In this document: piece by piece, positions 17,077-26,107 of the stretch
Layout of the letters: each line of letters opens with the position of its first letter
Numbering within the stretch: the first letter of the stretch is position 1
Source of the DNA: Brevibacillus panacihumi
Lineage (GTDB): Bacteria > Bacillota > Bacilli > Brevibacillales > Brevibacillaceae
Assembly: GCF_003710985.1 (NCBI RefSeq)
Contig: NZ_RHHT01000046.1
Location: 1-64,000, forward strand
Direction of reading: 5' to 3'
Length of the DNA: 64,000 nt
Made by a program: the position numbers and the translations under genes
Notes under the pieces: model-generated
What the model saw: the letters and a program-made list of their open reading frames with translations, nothing else
Databases searched by the model: none
What the model was told of the DNA's origin: nothing

Positions 17077-17586
17077 TCAGTTTGCTGCAAAAAATTCAAT
17101 GGCATATATTCCCTTGACGGGCTCTTCCTTGGCGAGCAGAGCTTCAGGCAAATAAAAATGGACAGGCCCATGCTCGCGAATCGGTTTGCCGCCGCTTGCA
17201 AATTGCAGGATCGCTCTTCTGGCCGTCTCAATGGGGAGGACGATCGGCTCTTCGTCATGACGATGCAGACGGACATGGGTCGCCTCTGGATGCGGCTGGG
17301 CGTTCGTGATAAACGGATCGAGCCGCATCCCGTAATCGCCTTCCAAGGCTTTTCGGGCTTCTACCAGACTGGTTGGTTTCTCAGATGGAGGGGTCGCGCC
17401 TTCCTGCAATTCTTTATCCCATTGGGAGCCTGTCCCTTTCAGATACGTAGCCTTTCCGTCGTCCGATCCATCTGCATCGCCGACGTACGTACTCAAATCG
17501 ATTTTGCGGTCATCAAAAATCCAGACGGTAGGGTCCAGGGTAATGGGGTAGGAGACCGCCCCTTTGAATACAATCACTTCTGACAT
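17077..17586 (-). CDS. Conserved hypothetical protein, 169 aa
   Basis: A soluble acidic protein that begins SEVIVFKGAVSYPITLDPTV, then has a low-complexity stretch rich in D/G/K (about 32-50) and a C-terminal beta-rich part containing HVRLHRHDEEP and GPVHFYLPEAL. No signal peptide, membrane helix or catalytic motif I can name. The ATG at 17586 has GGAGG eight bases upstream; the longer upstream frame lacks one. Its start region faces the aminotransferase gene, so the 145-base gap is a divergent promoter region. Confidence 0.75.
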   Translation of the reverse strand: MSEVIVFKGAVSYPITLDPTVWIFDDRKIDLSTYVGDADGSDDGKATYLKGTGSQWDKELQEGATPPSEKPTSLVEARKALEGDYGMRLDPFITNAQPHPEATHVRLHRHDEEPIVLPIETARRAILQFASGGKPIREHGPVHFYLPEALLAKEEPVKGIYAIEFFAAN

Positions 17587-17731
17587 GAGGCATTCCTCCG
17601 ACTCTTGGGTACTTGATCGTACCCATTGTAACGCAGGTGCCGAAGTACTGGCAAATGGGGAAGCTACTTGTAGAAGCAGCACAAAAAGGAGTATGCTTAC
17701 TAGACAGAAAAATCAGAATGGAGTGGCGCAG

Positions 17732-18937
17732 ATGAGGTTTGATTTTGATGCGGTAACCGATCGTACGGGAACCTGCAGCCTGAAATGGGAATCGAACATG
17801 CGGGGCTATAATGAGGAGGGAATGATCCCGCTTTGGGTCGCGGATATGGATTTTGCTTGCCCCCCGCAAATTACGGAAGCACTGGCAAGACGGGTGGCCC
17901 ATCCGATCTATGGCTATTCCATCGAGCCGCAGGAATTTTACACTTCGCTAAAGGATTGGATTCGCCGCCGCTTCCAAGTCGAAGTAGAGGAGAGCTGGAT
18001 GACCAGCATCCCAGGCATTATTCCTGCGATGCACGTAGCGCTTGAAGCCTACACCTCCCCGGGGGACAAGGTAATTGTACAAACTCCGGTCTATCACCCT
18101 TTTTTCTTGTCGGTCAAAAACCGGGGGCGTGAGGTAGTGGAGAACAAGTTATTGGAGGATGACGGGAATTACTTCATCGATTTTGCTGATTTGGAGCAAA
18201 AAGTACGAGATCCCCAGGTGAAGCTGTTGTTCCTCTGCAGTCCGCACAATCCGGTGGGACGCATCTGGAGTCGTGAAGAACTGCAGCGACTGGGAAGGTT
18301 GTGCGTTGATCACGATGTACTGGTGGTCGCGGACGAGATTCACGCAGATCTGGTCTATGAAAAAGGAAGCCATCTTCCTTACTACGCCTTGCCGGACGAG
18401 CTTTCCAAACAAAGCCTCTCGCTTCTTTCTGCAAGCAAGACATTTAACATCGCCGGATTGTTTACCTCGTATGCGCTGTCGTCCAACCCTGAGATTCTGC
18501 GAGCATTCCAGTCGGCCGCCACGCGCATGGGCCATGAGTTTGTCAATCTGTTCGGCGTGCAAGCCACCATCGCAGCCTATCAGCACGGCGAGGAATGGTT
18601 GGATCAATTGCTGGTATATTTGCGAGGAAACGCGCAGTTTATCCATCAGTTTTTGGCGGAAAGAGTGCCTCCAGTCTCCATGCGGGTGCCGGAAGCCAGC
18701 TATTTGGGCTGGATAGATTTTCGCAAGCTGGGCCTTCCGCAAGAAACACTGATGTGGTTGCTGCAAAAAGCGAAGCTCGGTTTGCACAACGGTGAAATCT
18801 TCGGAAGCGGCGGCACGGGATTTATTCGCATCAATTTTGCTTGCCCTCGCTCCTTTCTCGTCGAAGCGATGGAACGGCTCGAGAGGGCGATACAGTCTAT
18901 GGGTTCAACCACTTTTAAACCAGCAAATAAAGAGTGA
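17732..18937 (+). CDS. PLP-dependent aminotransferase / cystathionine beta-lyase (MalY/PatB family)
   Basis: A 401-residue fold-type I PLP enzyme. The family opening is present (ESNMRGYNEEGMIPLWVADM, the MalY/PatB DMDF motif), with PLP-binding LCSPHNPVGR, VADEIHADL and the Schiff-base lysine in SASKTFNIAGL. Members cleave cystathionine or cysteine (C-S beta-lyase) or act as aminotransferases. The ATG at 17732 has GGAGTGG upstream. Stands alone. The precise reaction cannot be decided from the sequence. Confidence 0.88.
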   Translation: MRFDFDAVTDRTGTCSLKWESNMRGYNEEGMIPLWVADMDFACPPQITEALARRVAHPIYGYSIEPQEFYTSLKDWIRRRFQVEVEESWMTSIPGIIPAMHVALEAYTSPGDKVIVQTPVYHPFFLSVKNRGREVVENKLLEDDGNYFIDFADLEQKVRDPQVKLLFLCSPHNPVGRIWSREELQRLGRLCVDHDVLVVADEIHADLVYEKGSHLPYYALPDELSKQSLSLLSASKTFNIAGLFTSYALSSNPEILRAFQSAATRMGHEFVNLFGVQATIAAYQHGEEWLDQLLVYLRGNAQFIHQFLAERVPPVSMRVPEASYLGWIDFRKLGLPQETLMWLLQKAKLGLHNGEIFGSGGTGFIRINFACPRSFLVEAMERLERAIQSMGSTTFKPANKE

Positions 18938-19048
18938 AAACTTGGTATCTTTTAGCTGGCTGCATTTCGACTCTCTTCTCCCCTTTTCAAATGGCCCAGA
19001 ATCGCGTACTATGTATGATAAGGATGGAGGCAAACGGAGGGATAGGTT

Positions 19049-19330
19049 TTGACAGAATTAAAGGTAATCGATCTGGAACAAAAAGCGCTAGCTTTGCTTC
19101 AAGCAGACGCAGACAAAATCTTTAAACTGATCGACGTACAGATGGAAAACCTGACCATGCCGCAGTGCCCACTTTATGAGGAAGTACTGGATACGCAAAT
19201 GTTCGGGCTCTCAAGAGAAGTAGAGTACGCGGTACGACTCGGTTTGATAGACGAAGAGATTGGCCGGGAGATCATGGGTTCTTTGGAGCGCAAACTGGCT
19301 GATCTTCATGAAATGTATAGGAACAAGTAA
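19049..19330 (+). CDS. ylaN: YlaN family protein (DUF1507)
   Basis: A 93-residue all-helical protein containing the near-invariant block [20 protein letters not shown] followed by [13 protein letters not shown]. YlaN is broadly conserved in Bacilli and has been tied to iron homeostasis through Fur. The start is a TTG, with CGGAGGG seven bases upstream. Monocistronic, with a terminator overlapping its stop codon. Confidence 0.93.
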   Translation: MTELKVIDLEQKALALLQADADKIFKLIDVQMENLTMPQCPLYEEVLDTQMFGLSREVEYAVRLGLIDEEIGREIMGSLERKLADLHEMYRNK

Positions 19331-19362
19331 AAACGAGGGGAGCGTTATGCATCCTCGTTTTT
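19329..19362 (+). terminator. Terminator of ylaN
   Basis: AAAAACGAGG (19329-19338) and CCTCGTTTTT (19353-19362) form a perfect ten-base stem that starts in the stop codon. Confidence 0.9.
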
Positions 19363-19384
19363 CATGTTTGCACCGCGAGACCCG

Positions 19385-19414
19385 ACCCGTTCCCTTGTGG
19401 AGCGGGTTTTTTTC
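19385..19414 (+). terminator. Second hairpin with T-run between ylaN and the NSS gene
   Basis: ACCCGTTCC (19385-19393) pairs with GGAGCGGGT (19399-19407) with one wobble pair, followed by seven further T. It is either a back-up terminator or an attenuator in the NSS leader. Confidence 0.65.
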
Positions 19415-19454
19415 TTTTCACATCCGAGAATCGACAAGAGGAGTGTAGGTATTG

Positions 19455-20789
19455 ATGAAACAAACAGAGCAGTGGACAGGCAGGGTAGGCTTTATCCTGG
19501 CTGCAGCCGGGTCGGCGATTGGTCTCGGGGCCATCTGGAAGTTCCCTTTTGTAGCAGGAATGAGCGGAGGGGGAGCTTTTTTTCTCCTGTTTCTGCTGTT
19601 TACGATTGTGCTCGGCTTGCCGCTTTTATTGGCGGAATTTACGATTGGCCGCAGTACGCAGAAGGAAGCGATCTCCGCGTACAAAGCGATTGCGCCCGGG
19701 TCGCTTTGGCATTGGATTGGAAGGCTGGGGGTAGGGACCTCCTTTATCCTGCTCTCTTTCTACAGTGTAGTGGGAGGTTGGATTCTGATCTACCTGTACC
19801 AGGCTGTAAGCGGACAGTTAATGGGGCAGCAATATGATGCATTGTTTGGAGACGTGATCAGCAACCCTGCCAGTGCGGTAAGCGCGCAATTTTTGTTTAT
19901 GCTGATCACGGCATGGGTTGTAGCGCGTGGCGTCCAAAACGGTATTGAATCAGCCAACAAGTACATGATGCCGGCCTTGTTTATTCTGTTTCTCGTCCTG
20001 ATGGTCCGCTCCTTGACGCTGGATGGAGCGATGCAAGGAGTAAAGTTCTTCCTCTGGCCGGACTTTTCCAAGCTCGATGCGGAAGCGATTCTCTATGCGC
20101 TGGGACAATCTTTCTTTTCCTTGAGCGTCGGGGTGTCTGTGATGGTGACCTACAGCTCCTATCTGGCGAAAAATGAAAATCTGGTCCGCTCGGCCGGCTC
20201 CATCGTGGCTCTGAACCTTTTGGTCTCCTTGTTTGCGGGGCTGGCGATCTTTCCTGCCGTATTTTCTATTGGCGTGGAACCGACCGCGGGGCCTGGCCTG
20301 CTGTTTATCGTACTGCCTTCTGTCTTCGAGCAGATCCCCTTCGGCGGGGTATTCCTGCTCATTTTCCTGGCATTATTCCTGTTTGCTACCTTAACCTCAG
20401 CGTTTTCTCTCTTGGAGATCATTGTCGCTTCACTGTCCAAAGGGAATGAGGAAAAGCGAAAAAGATTGTCTTGGGTGATCGGCTTGCTGATTTTCGCAGC
20501 AGGTACACCGTCGGCACTCTCCTTTGGTCCCTTGGCTGATCTGCAGATTTTCGGAAAGTCCATTTTTGATGCGGCAGATTATCTCGTGAGCAATATTCTC
20601 CTTCCCCTGGGCGCACTGCTGATCGCTGTTTTCGTTCCCTTGAAGCTCAAGCGGGAGGTGCTGCAAAGCGAACTGCAAGTCAGCTCTACTTGGGGCCGCA
20701 GGCTGTTTCTGCTTTGGCTGTTCCTGCTTCGCTTCGCAGCGCCGATCGCTATCATCGTCGTCTTTGTGCATATGCTGGGGGTATTTTAG
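19455..20789 (+). CDS. Sodium-dependent transporter, NSS/SNF family
   Basis: A 444-residue LeuT-fold secondary transporter that couples Na+ entry to uptake of an amino acid or amine. The signature of helix 1, [20 protein letters not shown], is intact and includes the unwound sodium/substrate site; further helices fit the eleven-to-twelve-helix bacterial subgroup (for example Tyt1/MhsT relatives). AGAGGAG precedes both a TTG (19452) and the ATG (19455); ATG is used. Substrate unknown. Confidence 0.92.
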   Translation: MKQTEQWTGRVGFILAAAGSAIGLGAIWKFPFVAGMSGGGAFFLLFLLFTIVLGLPLLLAEFTIGRSTQKEAISAYKAIAPGSLWHWIGRLGVGTSFILLSFYSVVGGWILIYLYQAVSGQLMGQQYDALFGDVISNPASAVSAQFLFMLITAWVVARGVQNGIESANKYMMPALFILFLVLMVRSLTLDGAMQGVKFFLWPDFSKLDAEAILYALGQSFFSLSVGVSVMVTYSSYLAKNENLVRSAGSIVALNLLVSLFAGLAIFPAVFSIGVEPTAGPGLLFIVLPSVFEQIPFGGVFLLIFLALFLFATLTSAFSLLEIIVASLSKGNEEKRKRLSWVIGLLIFAAGTPSALSFGPLADLQIFGKSIFDAADYLVSNILLPLGALLIAVFVPLKLKREVLQSELQVSSTWGRRLFLLWLFLLRFAAPIAIIVVFVHMLGVF

Positions 20790-20810
20790 TCGATTCCGGG
20801 ACCTCCGAGG

Positions 20811-21854
20811 TCAGACGAAGAAGAAGGCAGTGCCCAGGATGATGTAGACAGTCAACAGCAGAACTCCTTCAAACCAGTTGGTCGCTCCGTCGCGTGTGAT
20901 GGAGATCGTGATCAGAATGCTTGCTGCAATCGCGGCCAGCTCAAAAGGGGTAAAGACGAAATCCATCGGCTTGCCGATCAAAAGGCTGACCAGCACCAGC
21001 GTTGGCGCCACAAAGAGAGCGATTTGCAGGCTGGAGCCGATGGCAATCTCTACAGCCCCGCCAATTCTTCCCTTCATAGCCAGGAGGACCGCGGCGCTGT
21101 GTTCTGCCGCATTCCCGATAATCGCGATCACGAAGGCACCGACGAAGAGATCAGACCAGCCAAAGGTGTGGGAGATGTACTCCACACCGTGCACCAGCCA
21201 TTCGGACACAATGGCGACGAAAAGCGTGGACAAGGCGAGCATCAGAATGGAAATGCCCTTGGACCAGAGCGGTTCGCTTTCTTGCGGATCGATATCGCTT
21301 AAAAAGTCGCTGTGCGTGACCATGGAAAAAATCAGCCACAGCACATAGGCGATGATGAGCAGAATGGCGATAACGATGCTTAGCGACTCAATTTTCACTA
21401 CGGGCAGCTCGCGCAAGAAGACGGCGGGGATAAACAACGCCGCAATAGCCAAGATCATCAGCGAGGCGTTGTGTCCGGCAAGCTTCGCATTGAACTTCTG
21501 TTCCTTGTACTTGATGCCGCCGAGCAAAACGCTGAGACCCAGCACCAAAAGCATGTTTCCGATAATCGCGCCGGTGATGGATGCCTTAACCATTTCAAAC
21601 AAGCCATCTCGCACGAGGAAAAACGAGATGATCAACTCGGCAGCATTGCCGAAGGTGGCGTTGAGAAAGCCGCCGATGCGGTCGCCAGCATAATGGGCCA
21701 CGCTCTCCGTCGATTTGCCCAGCCAAGCGGCGAGGACAACGACGGCCAGTGCTGCAGTCACGAATTGAAAAATAGCATGTTCCGTAAAATAGTGGGCGAA
21801 CGCGGCAAGCACCAGACTCGCTGCGACCAACGAAAAAAATAGGCGTTGATTCAT
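20811..21854 (-). CDS. Ca2+/H+ antiporter (CaCA superfamily, ChaA/Cax type)
   Basis: A 347-residue membrane antiporter with ten to eleven helices and the two inverted alpha-repeats: GGFLNATFGNAAELIISFF near residue 60 and GAFVIAIIGNAAEHSAAVL in the second half. The conserved acidic residues (GNAAE) bind calcium. The ATG at 21854 has GGAGG upstream; the longer frame is not supported. It converges with the NSS gene with no clear terminator between. Probable role: calcium efflux. Confidence 0.92.
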   Translation of the reverse strand: MNQRLFFSLVAASLVLAAFAHYFTEHAIFQFVTAALAVVVLAAWLGKSTESVAHYAGDRIGGFLNATFGNAAELIISFFLVRDGLFEMVKASITGAIIGNMLLVLGLSVLLGGIKYKEQKFNAKLAGHNASLMILAIAALFIPAVFLRELPVVKIESLSIVIAILLIIAYVLWLIFSMVTHSDFLSDIDPQESEPLWSKGISILMLALSTLFVAIVSEWLVHGVEYISHTFGWSDLFVGAFVIAIIGNAAEHSAAVLLAMKGRIGGAVEIAIGSSLQIALFVAPTLVLVSLLIGKPMDFVFTPFELAAIAASILITISITRDGATNWFEGVLLLTVYIILGTAFFFV

Positions 21855-21968
21855 GCAGGTTCCTCCAGCAATCTCCGAATGGTTTCCCTGCAAGGGCAGG
21901 GGATGTGGGTATAGCTTTCCTCTTCTGGAAGGAAACTAATCGGTGAACATTATTGGGAGGTGGCAATC

Positions 21969-22226
21969 ATGACCAGACCATTGCTCTGTCCTACCTGCAA
22001 ATCCAATCGCATGAGATTCACTGTCATTGAACAGACCCCGCGCTATATGCGACTCGACCCGCAGACGGGAGAAGTGGTAGCGGAGTTGAGTACGGAAGAG
22101 CTGGACATGTTTCATCAGCCTTACAAGGGTGAAGCCTTCATGGTGCAATGCGGCGTGTGCGGAACCACGGAACCGGAAGAACGCTTTGCGAAAATGGCGG
22201 AACACATGCAAGGACAGCGCGGGTAA
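21969..22226 (+). CDS. Small zinc-ribbon protein, 85 aa
   Basis: Two cysteine pairs, CPTCKS near residue 7 and CGVCGTTE near 62, are spaced as in a rubredoxin-like or zinc-ribbon fold, separated by an acidic middle (QTGEVVAELSTEELDMF). The ATG has GGGAGG eight bases upstream. No DNA-binding helix is visible, so the role is unknown. Monocistronic with a terminator after it. Confidence 0.75.
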   Translation: MTRPLLCPTCKSNRMRFTVIEQTPRYMRLDPQTGEVVAELSTEELDMFHQPYKGEAFMVQCGVCGTTEPEERFAKMAEHMQGQRG

Positions 22227-22242
22227 ACCGGCTTGGTGACTC

Positions 22243-22288
22243 AAAAGCATCCCTTATCACTACGAGTGGTAGGTAGGGATGCTTTTTT
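22243..22288 (+). terminator. Terminator of the zinc-ribbon gene
   Basis: AAAAGCATCCC (22243-22253) pairs with GGGATGCTTTT (22276-22286). Confidence 0.88.
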
Positions 22289-22295
22289 CAGTATA

Positions 22296-22325
22296 TAAAA
22301 AGGCTGTCGAGATCGACGACAGCCT
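22296..22325 (-). terminator. Terminator of sleB
   Basis: AGGCTGTCG (22301-22309) and CGACAGCCT (22317-22325) are perfect arms; read on the minus strand a T-run follows. Confidence 0.82.
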
Positions 22326-22351
22326 GACGGACACCTTGCATGTGCCTTTTT

Positions 22352-23110
22352 TTATCGGCAGAAGATATGCTTGCCGATTTTTTTGATTTGCGGGCGAGAC
22401 CAGATCCAGCCAGAGGTAGCCGTATCGGGGTTAAAGTAGTACAAGGCTCCTCCTGTAGGGTCCCAACCTTTCAATGCATCCTGGACAGCTCTGGATGCCG
22501 TCTCGTTGGGTGTCAGCCAGATCTGCCCGTCTGCTACCGCTGTAAAAGCACGCGGCTCGAAGATGACAGCAGCGGGCGTGTTGGGGAAGGAAGGGCTCTT
22601 GGTCCGATTCAGGATGACCGCGGCGACTGCCACCTGGCCAATATAAGGTTCACCGCGAGATTCACCGTACACGGCATTTGCCATCAACCTCAGGTCATTG
22701 CTGGAAATGCCCTTTGCCGCATATTGGGTTTGATTTTGTTGAGGGGCAGCTGGCTGAGCCGTTTGGGGAACGCCTAGCTCCTCCGCTGTCGGTTTGTAGT
22801 GCGTGGTAGCATTGTAGAGCTTCAGCTTTGTTTTTGGACCGAGTACGCCGTCTACGTTCAACCCGAATTCGTATTGGAAGTTGCGCAATGCCCAGTACGA
22901 ACGCCAGCCAAAAACACCGTCCACTTTTCCCGTGTAGAAACCGAGAAGCTTCAGTCGTCCCTGCATCTCCCGGACGTCCTTGCCTTCCGCGCCTACTTTT
23001 ACAATTTGCTCGCTAAAGGCATCAGAACGTGCGGGAGAAAGAACGGATGCTGTCGTCAACAGACCCCCGACGAGCAGGAAAGCGATAAGCCATTTTACAG
23101 GCCGATTCAT
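22352..23110 (-). CDS. sleB: Spore cortex-lytic enzyme SleB
   Basis: A 252-residue exported hydrolase. Signal peptide or anchor at 1-32 (PVKWLIAFLLVGGLLTTASV), peptidoglycan-binding domain PG_binding_1 at about 35-100 (GAEGKDVREMQGRLKLLGFY, then DGVFGWRSYWALRNFQ), a Gln/Pro linker, and the C-terminal SleB lytic transglycosylase domain (LMANAVYGESRGEPYIGQVA, then GWDPTGGALYYFNPDTATSG). It opens the cortex during germination. The ATG at 23110 has AAGGAG upstream. Unusually, no ypeB follows: a terminator closes the gene. Confidence 0.92.
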   Translation of the reverse strand: MNRPVKWLIAFLLVGGLLTTASVLSPARSDAFSEQIVKVGAEGKDVREMQGRLKLLGFYTGKVDGVFGWRSYWALRNFQYEFGLNVDGVLGPKTKLKLYNATTHYKPTAEELGVPQTAQPAAPQQNQTQYAAKGISSNDLRLMANAVYGESRGEPYIGQVAVAAVILNRTKSPSFPNTPAAVIFEPRAFTAVADGQIWLTPNETASRAVQDALKGWDPTGGALYYFNPDTATSGWIWSRPQIKKIGKHIFCR

Positions 23111-23278
23111 GAAAAATCCACTCCTTATCATGACTGACTATACCTGGGTTAGCCGTTTACATATGGTTCACAGGTATGGTTCTCAAGACCTCTTCAGGCT
23201 ATAGGATTCCCAGTTTTCGCAGGGCTTGCATAGTAAAATTTTGGAGACGATCTTCGACAAAAAAGCAGAGAAATTTCT

Positions 23279-23307
23279 TTCAAGCCCAAGCTGTGATTGT
23301 TTATAAT
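23279..23307 (+). promoter_or_regulatory. Probable sigma-A promoter of the Asp23 gene
   Basis: TTCAAG (23279-23284), a 17-base spacer and a perfect TATAAT (23302-23307), about 50 bases before the start codon. Confidence 0.6.
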
Positions 23308-23359
23308 GAAAGAAAAATCGGAAAGCAGGAAGGATTCGGGCGAAAAGGAGGGCGTCCAG

Positions 23360-23689
23360 ATGGCGGACAATATCGGTGAAATCAGAATAGCTGACAATGT
23401 TGTCGCAGTCGTGGCTGGTGTGGCGGTTGAAGAAGTGGCGGATGTTTCGGTGCGTTCTGGAGGCTTGTATCAGGATCTGGCAAAGAAAATCCAGGGCGGA
23501 ACGAAAGGCATCAATGTTTCCATTCTGGACGGCAGGGTTACAATTGATTTGCGTATTTCCGTTCGTTATGGCATTCCGATACATCATGCATGCAGCACCT
23601 TGCAGAAAAAGGTGAAGGAGACGGTGGAGCATATTACCGGACTTTTTGTGGAAGCGATCAATGTCCGCGTCGATACTATCGAATTGTGA
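23360..23689 (+). CDS. Asp23/Gls24 family envelope stress protein
   Basis: A 109-residue soluble protein with the alternating alpha/beta Asp23 fold: GEIRIADNVVAVVAGVAVEE, then VADVSVRSGGL, the strand pair VSILDGRVTIDLRISVRYG, and VEAINVRVDTIEL at the end. Family members are cytosolic and membrane-associated, linked to cell-wall stress or fatty-acid metabolism. AAAGGAGGG precedes the ATG. Preceded by a good sigma-A promoter and closed by a strong terminator. Confidence 0.9.
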   Translation: MADNIGEIRIADNVVAVVAGVAVEEVADVSVRSGGLYQDLAKKIQGGTKGINVSILDGRVTIDLRISVRYGIPIHHACSTLQKKVKETVEHITGLFVEAINVRVDTIEL

Positions 23690-23701
23690 GAGAATTCCAT
23701 C

Positions 23702-23760
23702 AAAAAAAGAGCTATCCCGTTGTCAAAGGTTCTGATAGACAACAAGGATAGCTCTCTTTA
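23702..23760. terminator. Bidirectional terminator between the asp23-like and ftsW-like genes
   Basis: AGAGCTATCC (23708-23717) and GGATAGCTCT (23746-23755) with an inner TTGTC/GACAA stem; A-run to the left, T-rich to the right. Confidence 0.85.
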
Positions 23761-24933
23761 CATCGAAAAGGAGTGTTGCTGCTGAAGCTGCTCTTCTATC
23801 TTCTGACGGCTTACTTCCCGCGATACCGACAGCAAGATTCCTGTGGCGATCAGACACACCAGGAGAGAGGACCCGCCATAGCTGATAAATGGCAGCGGGA
23901 CGCCTGTCAAGGGAATCAACCCGGTTACGCCACCGATGTTGATCATCGCTTGCAAGCCGATCATGGTAATGACGCCGATTCCGACCAGGCTGGCAAACGT
24001 ATCCTTGACGCGCAGGCAGATATGGATTCCGCGAAGCAGATAAAGCAGGTACACAAGTAAAAAGAGTGTGGCGCCGATAAAACCGAGCTCTTCCGAAATG
24101 ATGGAGAAAATAAAATCGGTATGCGCTTCCGGCAGGTACAGATACTTTTGAATGCTCCTGCCAAAGCCGGTTCCGGAAATGCCCCCGTGGGCGATGGCAA
24201 TCCAGGACTGAATGATGTTGTAGCCCGTATGCAGTGGATCGCTCCAAGGGTCCAAATAGGAATTGATCCGGTTGATCGCGTAGTCTTTTGTGCTGATATA
24301 GGCAAAGAGCGCGACACTGACAGTCGGCAAGCCGATTCCGATCAACTGAATGATTCTGGCACCGCCGCAGATCAGAATGACCAGTGCGACCCCGAGAAGG
24401 ATCGCGGCAGAGCCCAAGTCAGGCTGAAGGGCGATCAGCAGAAAAAACAATCCGGTAATGACCAGTGGTGGCATGAGGCCAGACTTCAGCCTGCGTATGC
24501 CGTCCCCTTTCTTGCTGATAATTGCAGCCAGGTACAAGATCAAGCCCAGTTTGGCAAATTCGGCAGGCTGAAGGTTGGCGATCCCCAGGTTGAACCAGGA
24601 GCGTGCCCCGTTGATTTTTATCCCGATTCCCGGTATGAGTACCAGAAATAATGCAAGTAAGCTGATGAGGGCAATCCCCAAAAAATTGCGTTTATAAAAG
24701 GAGAAGGGGATATTCATGGCAACCAGCATGCCGAAAATGCCAAGCAGCAAAAAGACAATTTGTCTTTTTACAAAATACAATTCATCGCCGTTGCAGTAAC
24801 TGCAGCCATGCGCTGTGAAGCTGGTCAGGGCAAAAATCGAGCTGGCGCTAAGTACCATCAGCAAACCAAATCCAACAAGCAGGGCAGTCAAAAACAGGAG
24901 CAAAAAATCGGGAACGCCCCGTGTCTTCATCAT
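23758..24933 (-). CDS. SEDS-family peptidoglycan glycosyltransferase (FtsW/RodA/SpoVE)
   Basis: A 391-residue polytopic SEDS protein (about ten helices) that polymerises lipid II with a partner class B penicillin-binding protein. Motifs: KINGARSWFNLGIANLQPAE, ALQPDLGSA with the catalytic Asp, the large extracellular loop with PEAHTDFIFSIISEELGFIG, and GVTGLIPLTGVPLPFISYGG. Gene context gives no hint whether it is division (FtsW), elongation (RodA) or sporulation (SpoVE); it is monocistronic with no PBP nearby. A cysteine/glycine loop (HGCSYCNGD) near residue 43 is unusual and could form an extracytoplasmic disulfide. Two tandem ATGs are possible starts. Confidence 0.9.
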   Translation of the reverse strand: MMKTRGVPDFLLLFLTALLVGFGLLMVLSASSIFALTSFTAHGCSYCNGDELYFVKRQIVFLLLGIFGMLVAMNIPFSFYKRNFLGIALISLLALFLVLIPGIGIKINGARSWFNLGIANLQPAEFAKLGLILYLAAIISKKGDGIRRLKSGLMPPLVITGLFFLLIALQPDLGSAAILLGVALVILICGGARIIQLIGIGLPTVSVALFAYISTKDYAINRINSYLDPWSDPLHTGYNIIQSWIAIAHGGISGTGFGRSIQKYLYLPEAHTDFIFSIISEELGFIGATLFLLVYLLYLLRGIHICLRVKDTFASLVGIGVITMIGLQAMINIGGVTGLIPLTGVPLPFISYGGSSLLVCLIATGILLSVSREVSRQKIEEQLQQQHSFSM

Positions 24934-25012
24934 CGAAAACCCCCTTCTACGTGAAACAGAGAGGGGATACCTCTCTGCACCTGCTAACAGTCTGTGGAAT
25001 TAATGGCGATTC

Positions 25013-25357
25013 TTAATGGGAAGACAGTTTTTCATTGAGCAATTTCAGTTTGCTTTTCGCTGTTTGAACGACAGAGTCCGGCATGTTGCAGTCGTAGTCG
25101 AAACCATGCGGGAAAAGGTGCTTGCCCAGGTATGGCTCCTCCAGCTTCAGCTCTGCGTGGGTATCTTCCAGCTTGCCTTTGGTAACGGTAGCTTCGATAC
25201 GCAAATAGTAGGTATTGCCTTTATCTTCGATTTTATAATCGTATGTAGCGTGTTTGTAATCCCATGCGCCGCGGTCAAAGCCAAGATCACTCATGTAATG
25301 CTCAAGATCGGCGAAGAAAACTTCCTTTGTGCCAATCCCGCTATCCTTGATAACCAT
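25013..25357 (-). CDS. YugN-like family protein
   Basis: A 114-residue soluble protein. The order DLGFDRGAWDYKHATYDYKI, TYYLRIEATV and LGKHLFPHGFDYD follows the YugN family of Bacillus, whose function is not known. The ATG at 25357 has AGGAGG seven bases upstream. Stands alone between the ftsW-like gene and the CBS gene. Confidence 0.85.
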   Translation of the reverse strand: MVIKDSGIGTKEVFFADLEHYMSDLGFDRGAWDYKHATYDYKIEDKGNTYYLRIEATVTKGKLEDTHAELKLEEPYLGKHLFPHGFDYDCNMPDSVVQTAKSKLKLLNEKLSSH

Positions 25358-25532
25358 TATTTTTCCTCCTACACAAGGTGAGATTTTCACTTATTAATAT
25401 AGTATCTTTTGGCAAGAAGCGCAATGCATAGTTCGCTCTTGTCAAGAGATCTCCTACCTTTTCGCTCTCTGAATGACAGGTTTGGCAGTTGGACACACTA
25501 CAAAACGTCTCTTAGAAAAAGGAGGAGAAGGA

Positions 25533-25973
25533 ATGGCAAAAGTAGAAAATCGTACCCTGCGTGAAATCATGACCAAAGATGTAGCGACAGTGACGCTTAA
25601 GGATAATGTATACGAGGTAGCCTGCAAAATGCGTGACTGGAACGTAGGCGTGATCCCGGTGGTGGACGAGAAGGACGACGTCATCGGAGTGATTACGGAC
25701 CGTGACATCGTCATCCGCGGACTGGCCGAGAAGCGCCAGGGATCGGCTGCTATTGAGCAAGTCATGTCACGCGACATCATCCTCGGTCAGCCGGGCATGA
25801 CGGTAGACGAAGCTGCGAAAATTATGGCCCAGCACCAAATTCGCCGTCTGCCGGTGGTCGAAAACGGCAAGCTCGTAGGCATTGTAGCCATCGCTGACAT
25901 GGCTGTTCGTGAAGTTCATCAGGATGAAACAAACGAGGCGATTCGGGAAATCTCCCAGCCTACCCAGTCCTAA
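25533..25973 (+). CDS. CBS-domain pair protein
   Basis: A 146-residue protein consisting of two CBS motifs (about 10-65 and 78-135) that form one Bateman module binding adenine nucleotides. Typical blocks are TLKDNVYEVACKMRDWNVGV with GVITDRDI, and the second copy TVDEAAKIMAQHQIRRLPVV. No catalytic domain is attached; such stand-alone modules are regulatory or of unknown use. AAAGGAGGAG precedes the ATG. A terminator follows at 25998. Confidence 0.9.
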   Translation: MAKVENRTLREIMTKDVATVTLKDNVYEVACKMRDWNVGVIPVVDEKDDVIGVITDRDIVIRGLAEKRQGSAAIEQVMSRDIILGQPGMTVDEAAKIMAQHQIRRLPVVENGKLVGIVAIADMAVREVHQDETNEAIREISQPTQS

Positions 25974-25997
25974 CCTGCACCCATTACCAATCTGTCT

Positions 25998-26026
25998 AGC
26001 TGTCGGCGTTTGTCGGCAGCTTTTTT
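25998..26026 (+). terminator. Terminator of the CBS gene
   Basis: AGCTGTCG (25998-26005) pairs with CGGCAGCT (26014-26021) through one wobble; six T follow. Confidence 0.75.
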
Positions 26027-26030
26027 CTGT

Positions 26031-26058
26031 ACCTTCACGCGACGGCAAGGTTTATGAT
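26031..26058. promoter_or_regulatory. Candidate MerR-type operator/promoter
   Basis: ACCTT (26031-26035) and AAGGT (26047-26051) are inverted arms 11 bases apart, followed directly by TATGAT (26053-26058), a good -10. A dyad placed just upstream of the -10 is the layout MerR activators use; the -35 is weak, as expected. Confidence 0.45.
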
Positions 26059-26107
26059 ACTGGTACAGGCATGATGTTCTGGAGTGAAAGGGACGGGGAG
26101 GAACCGG

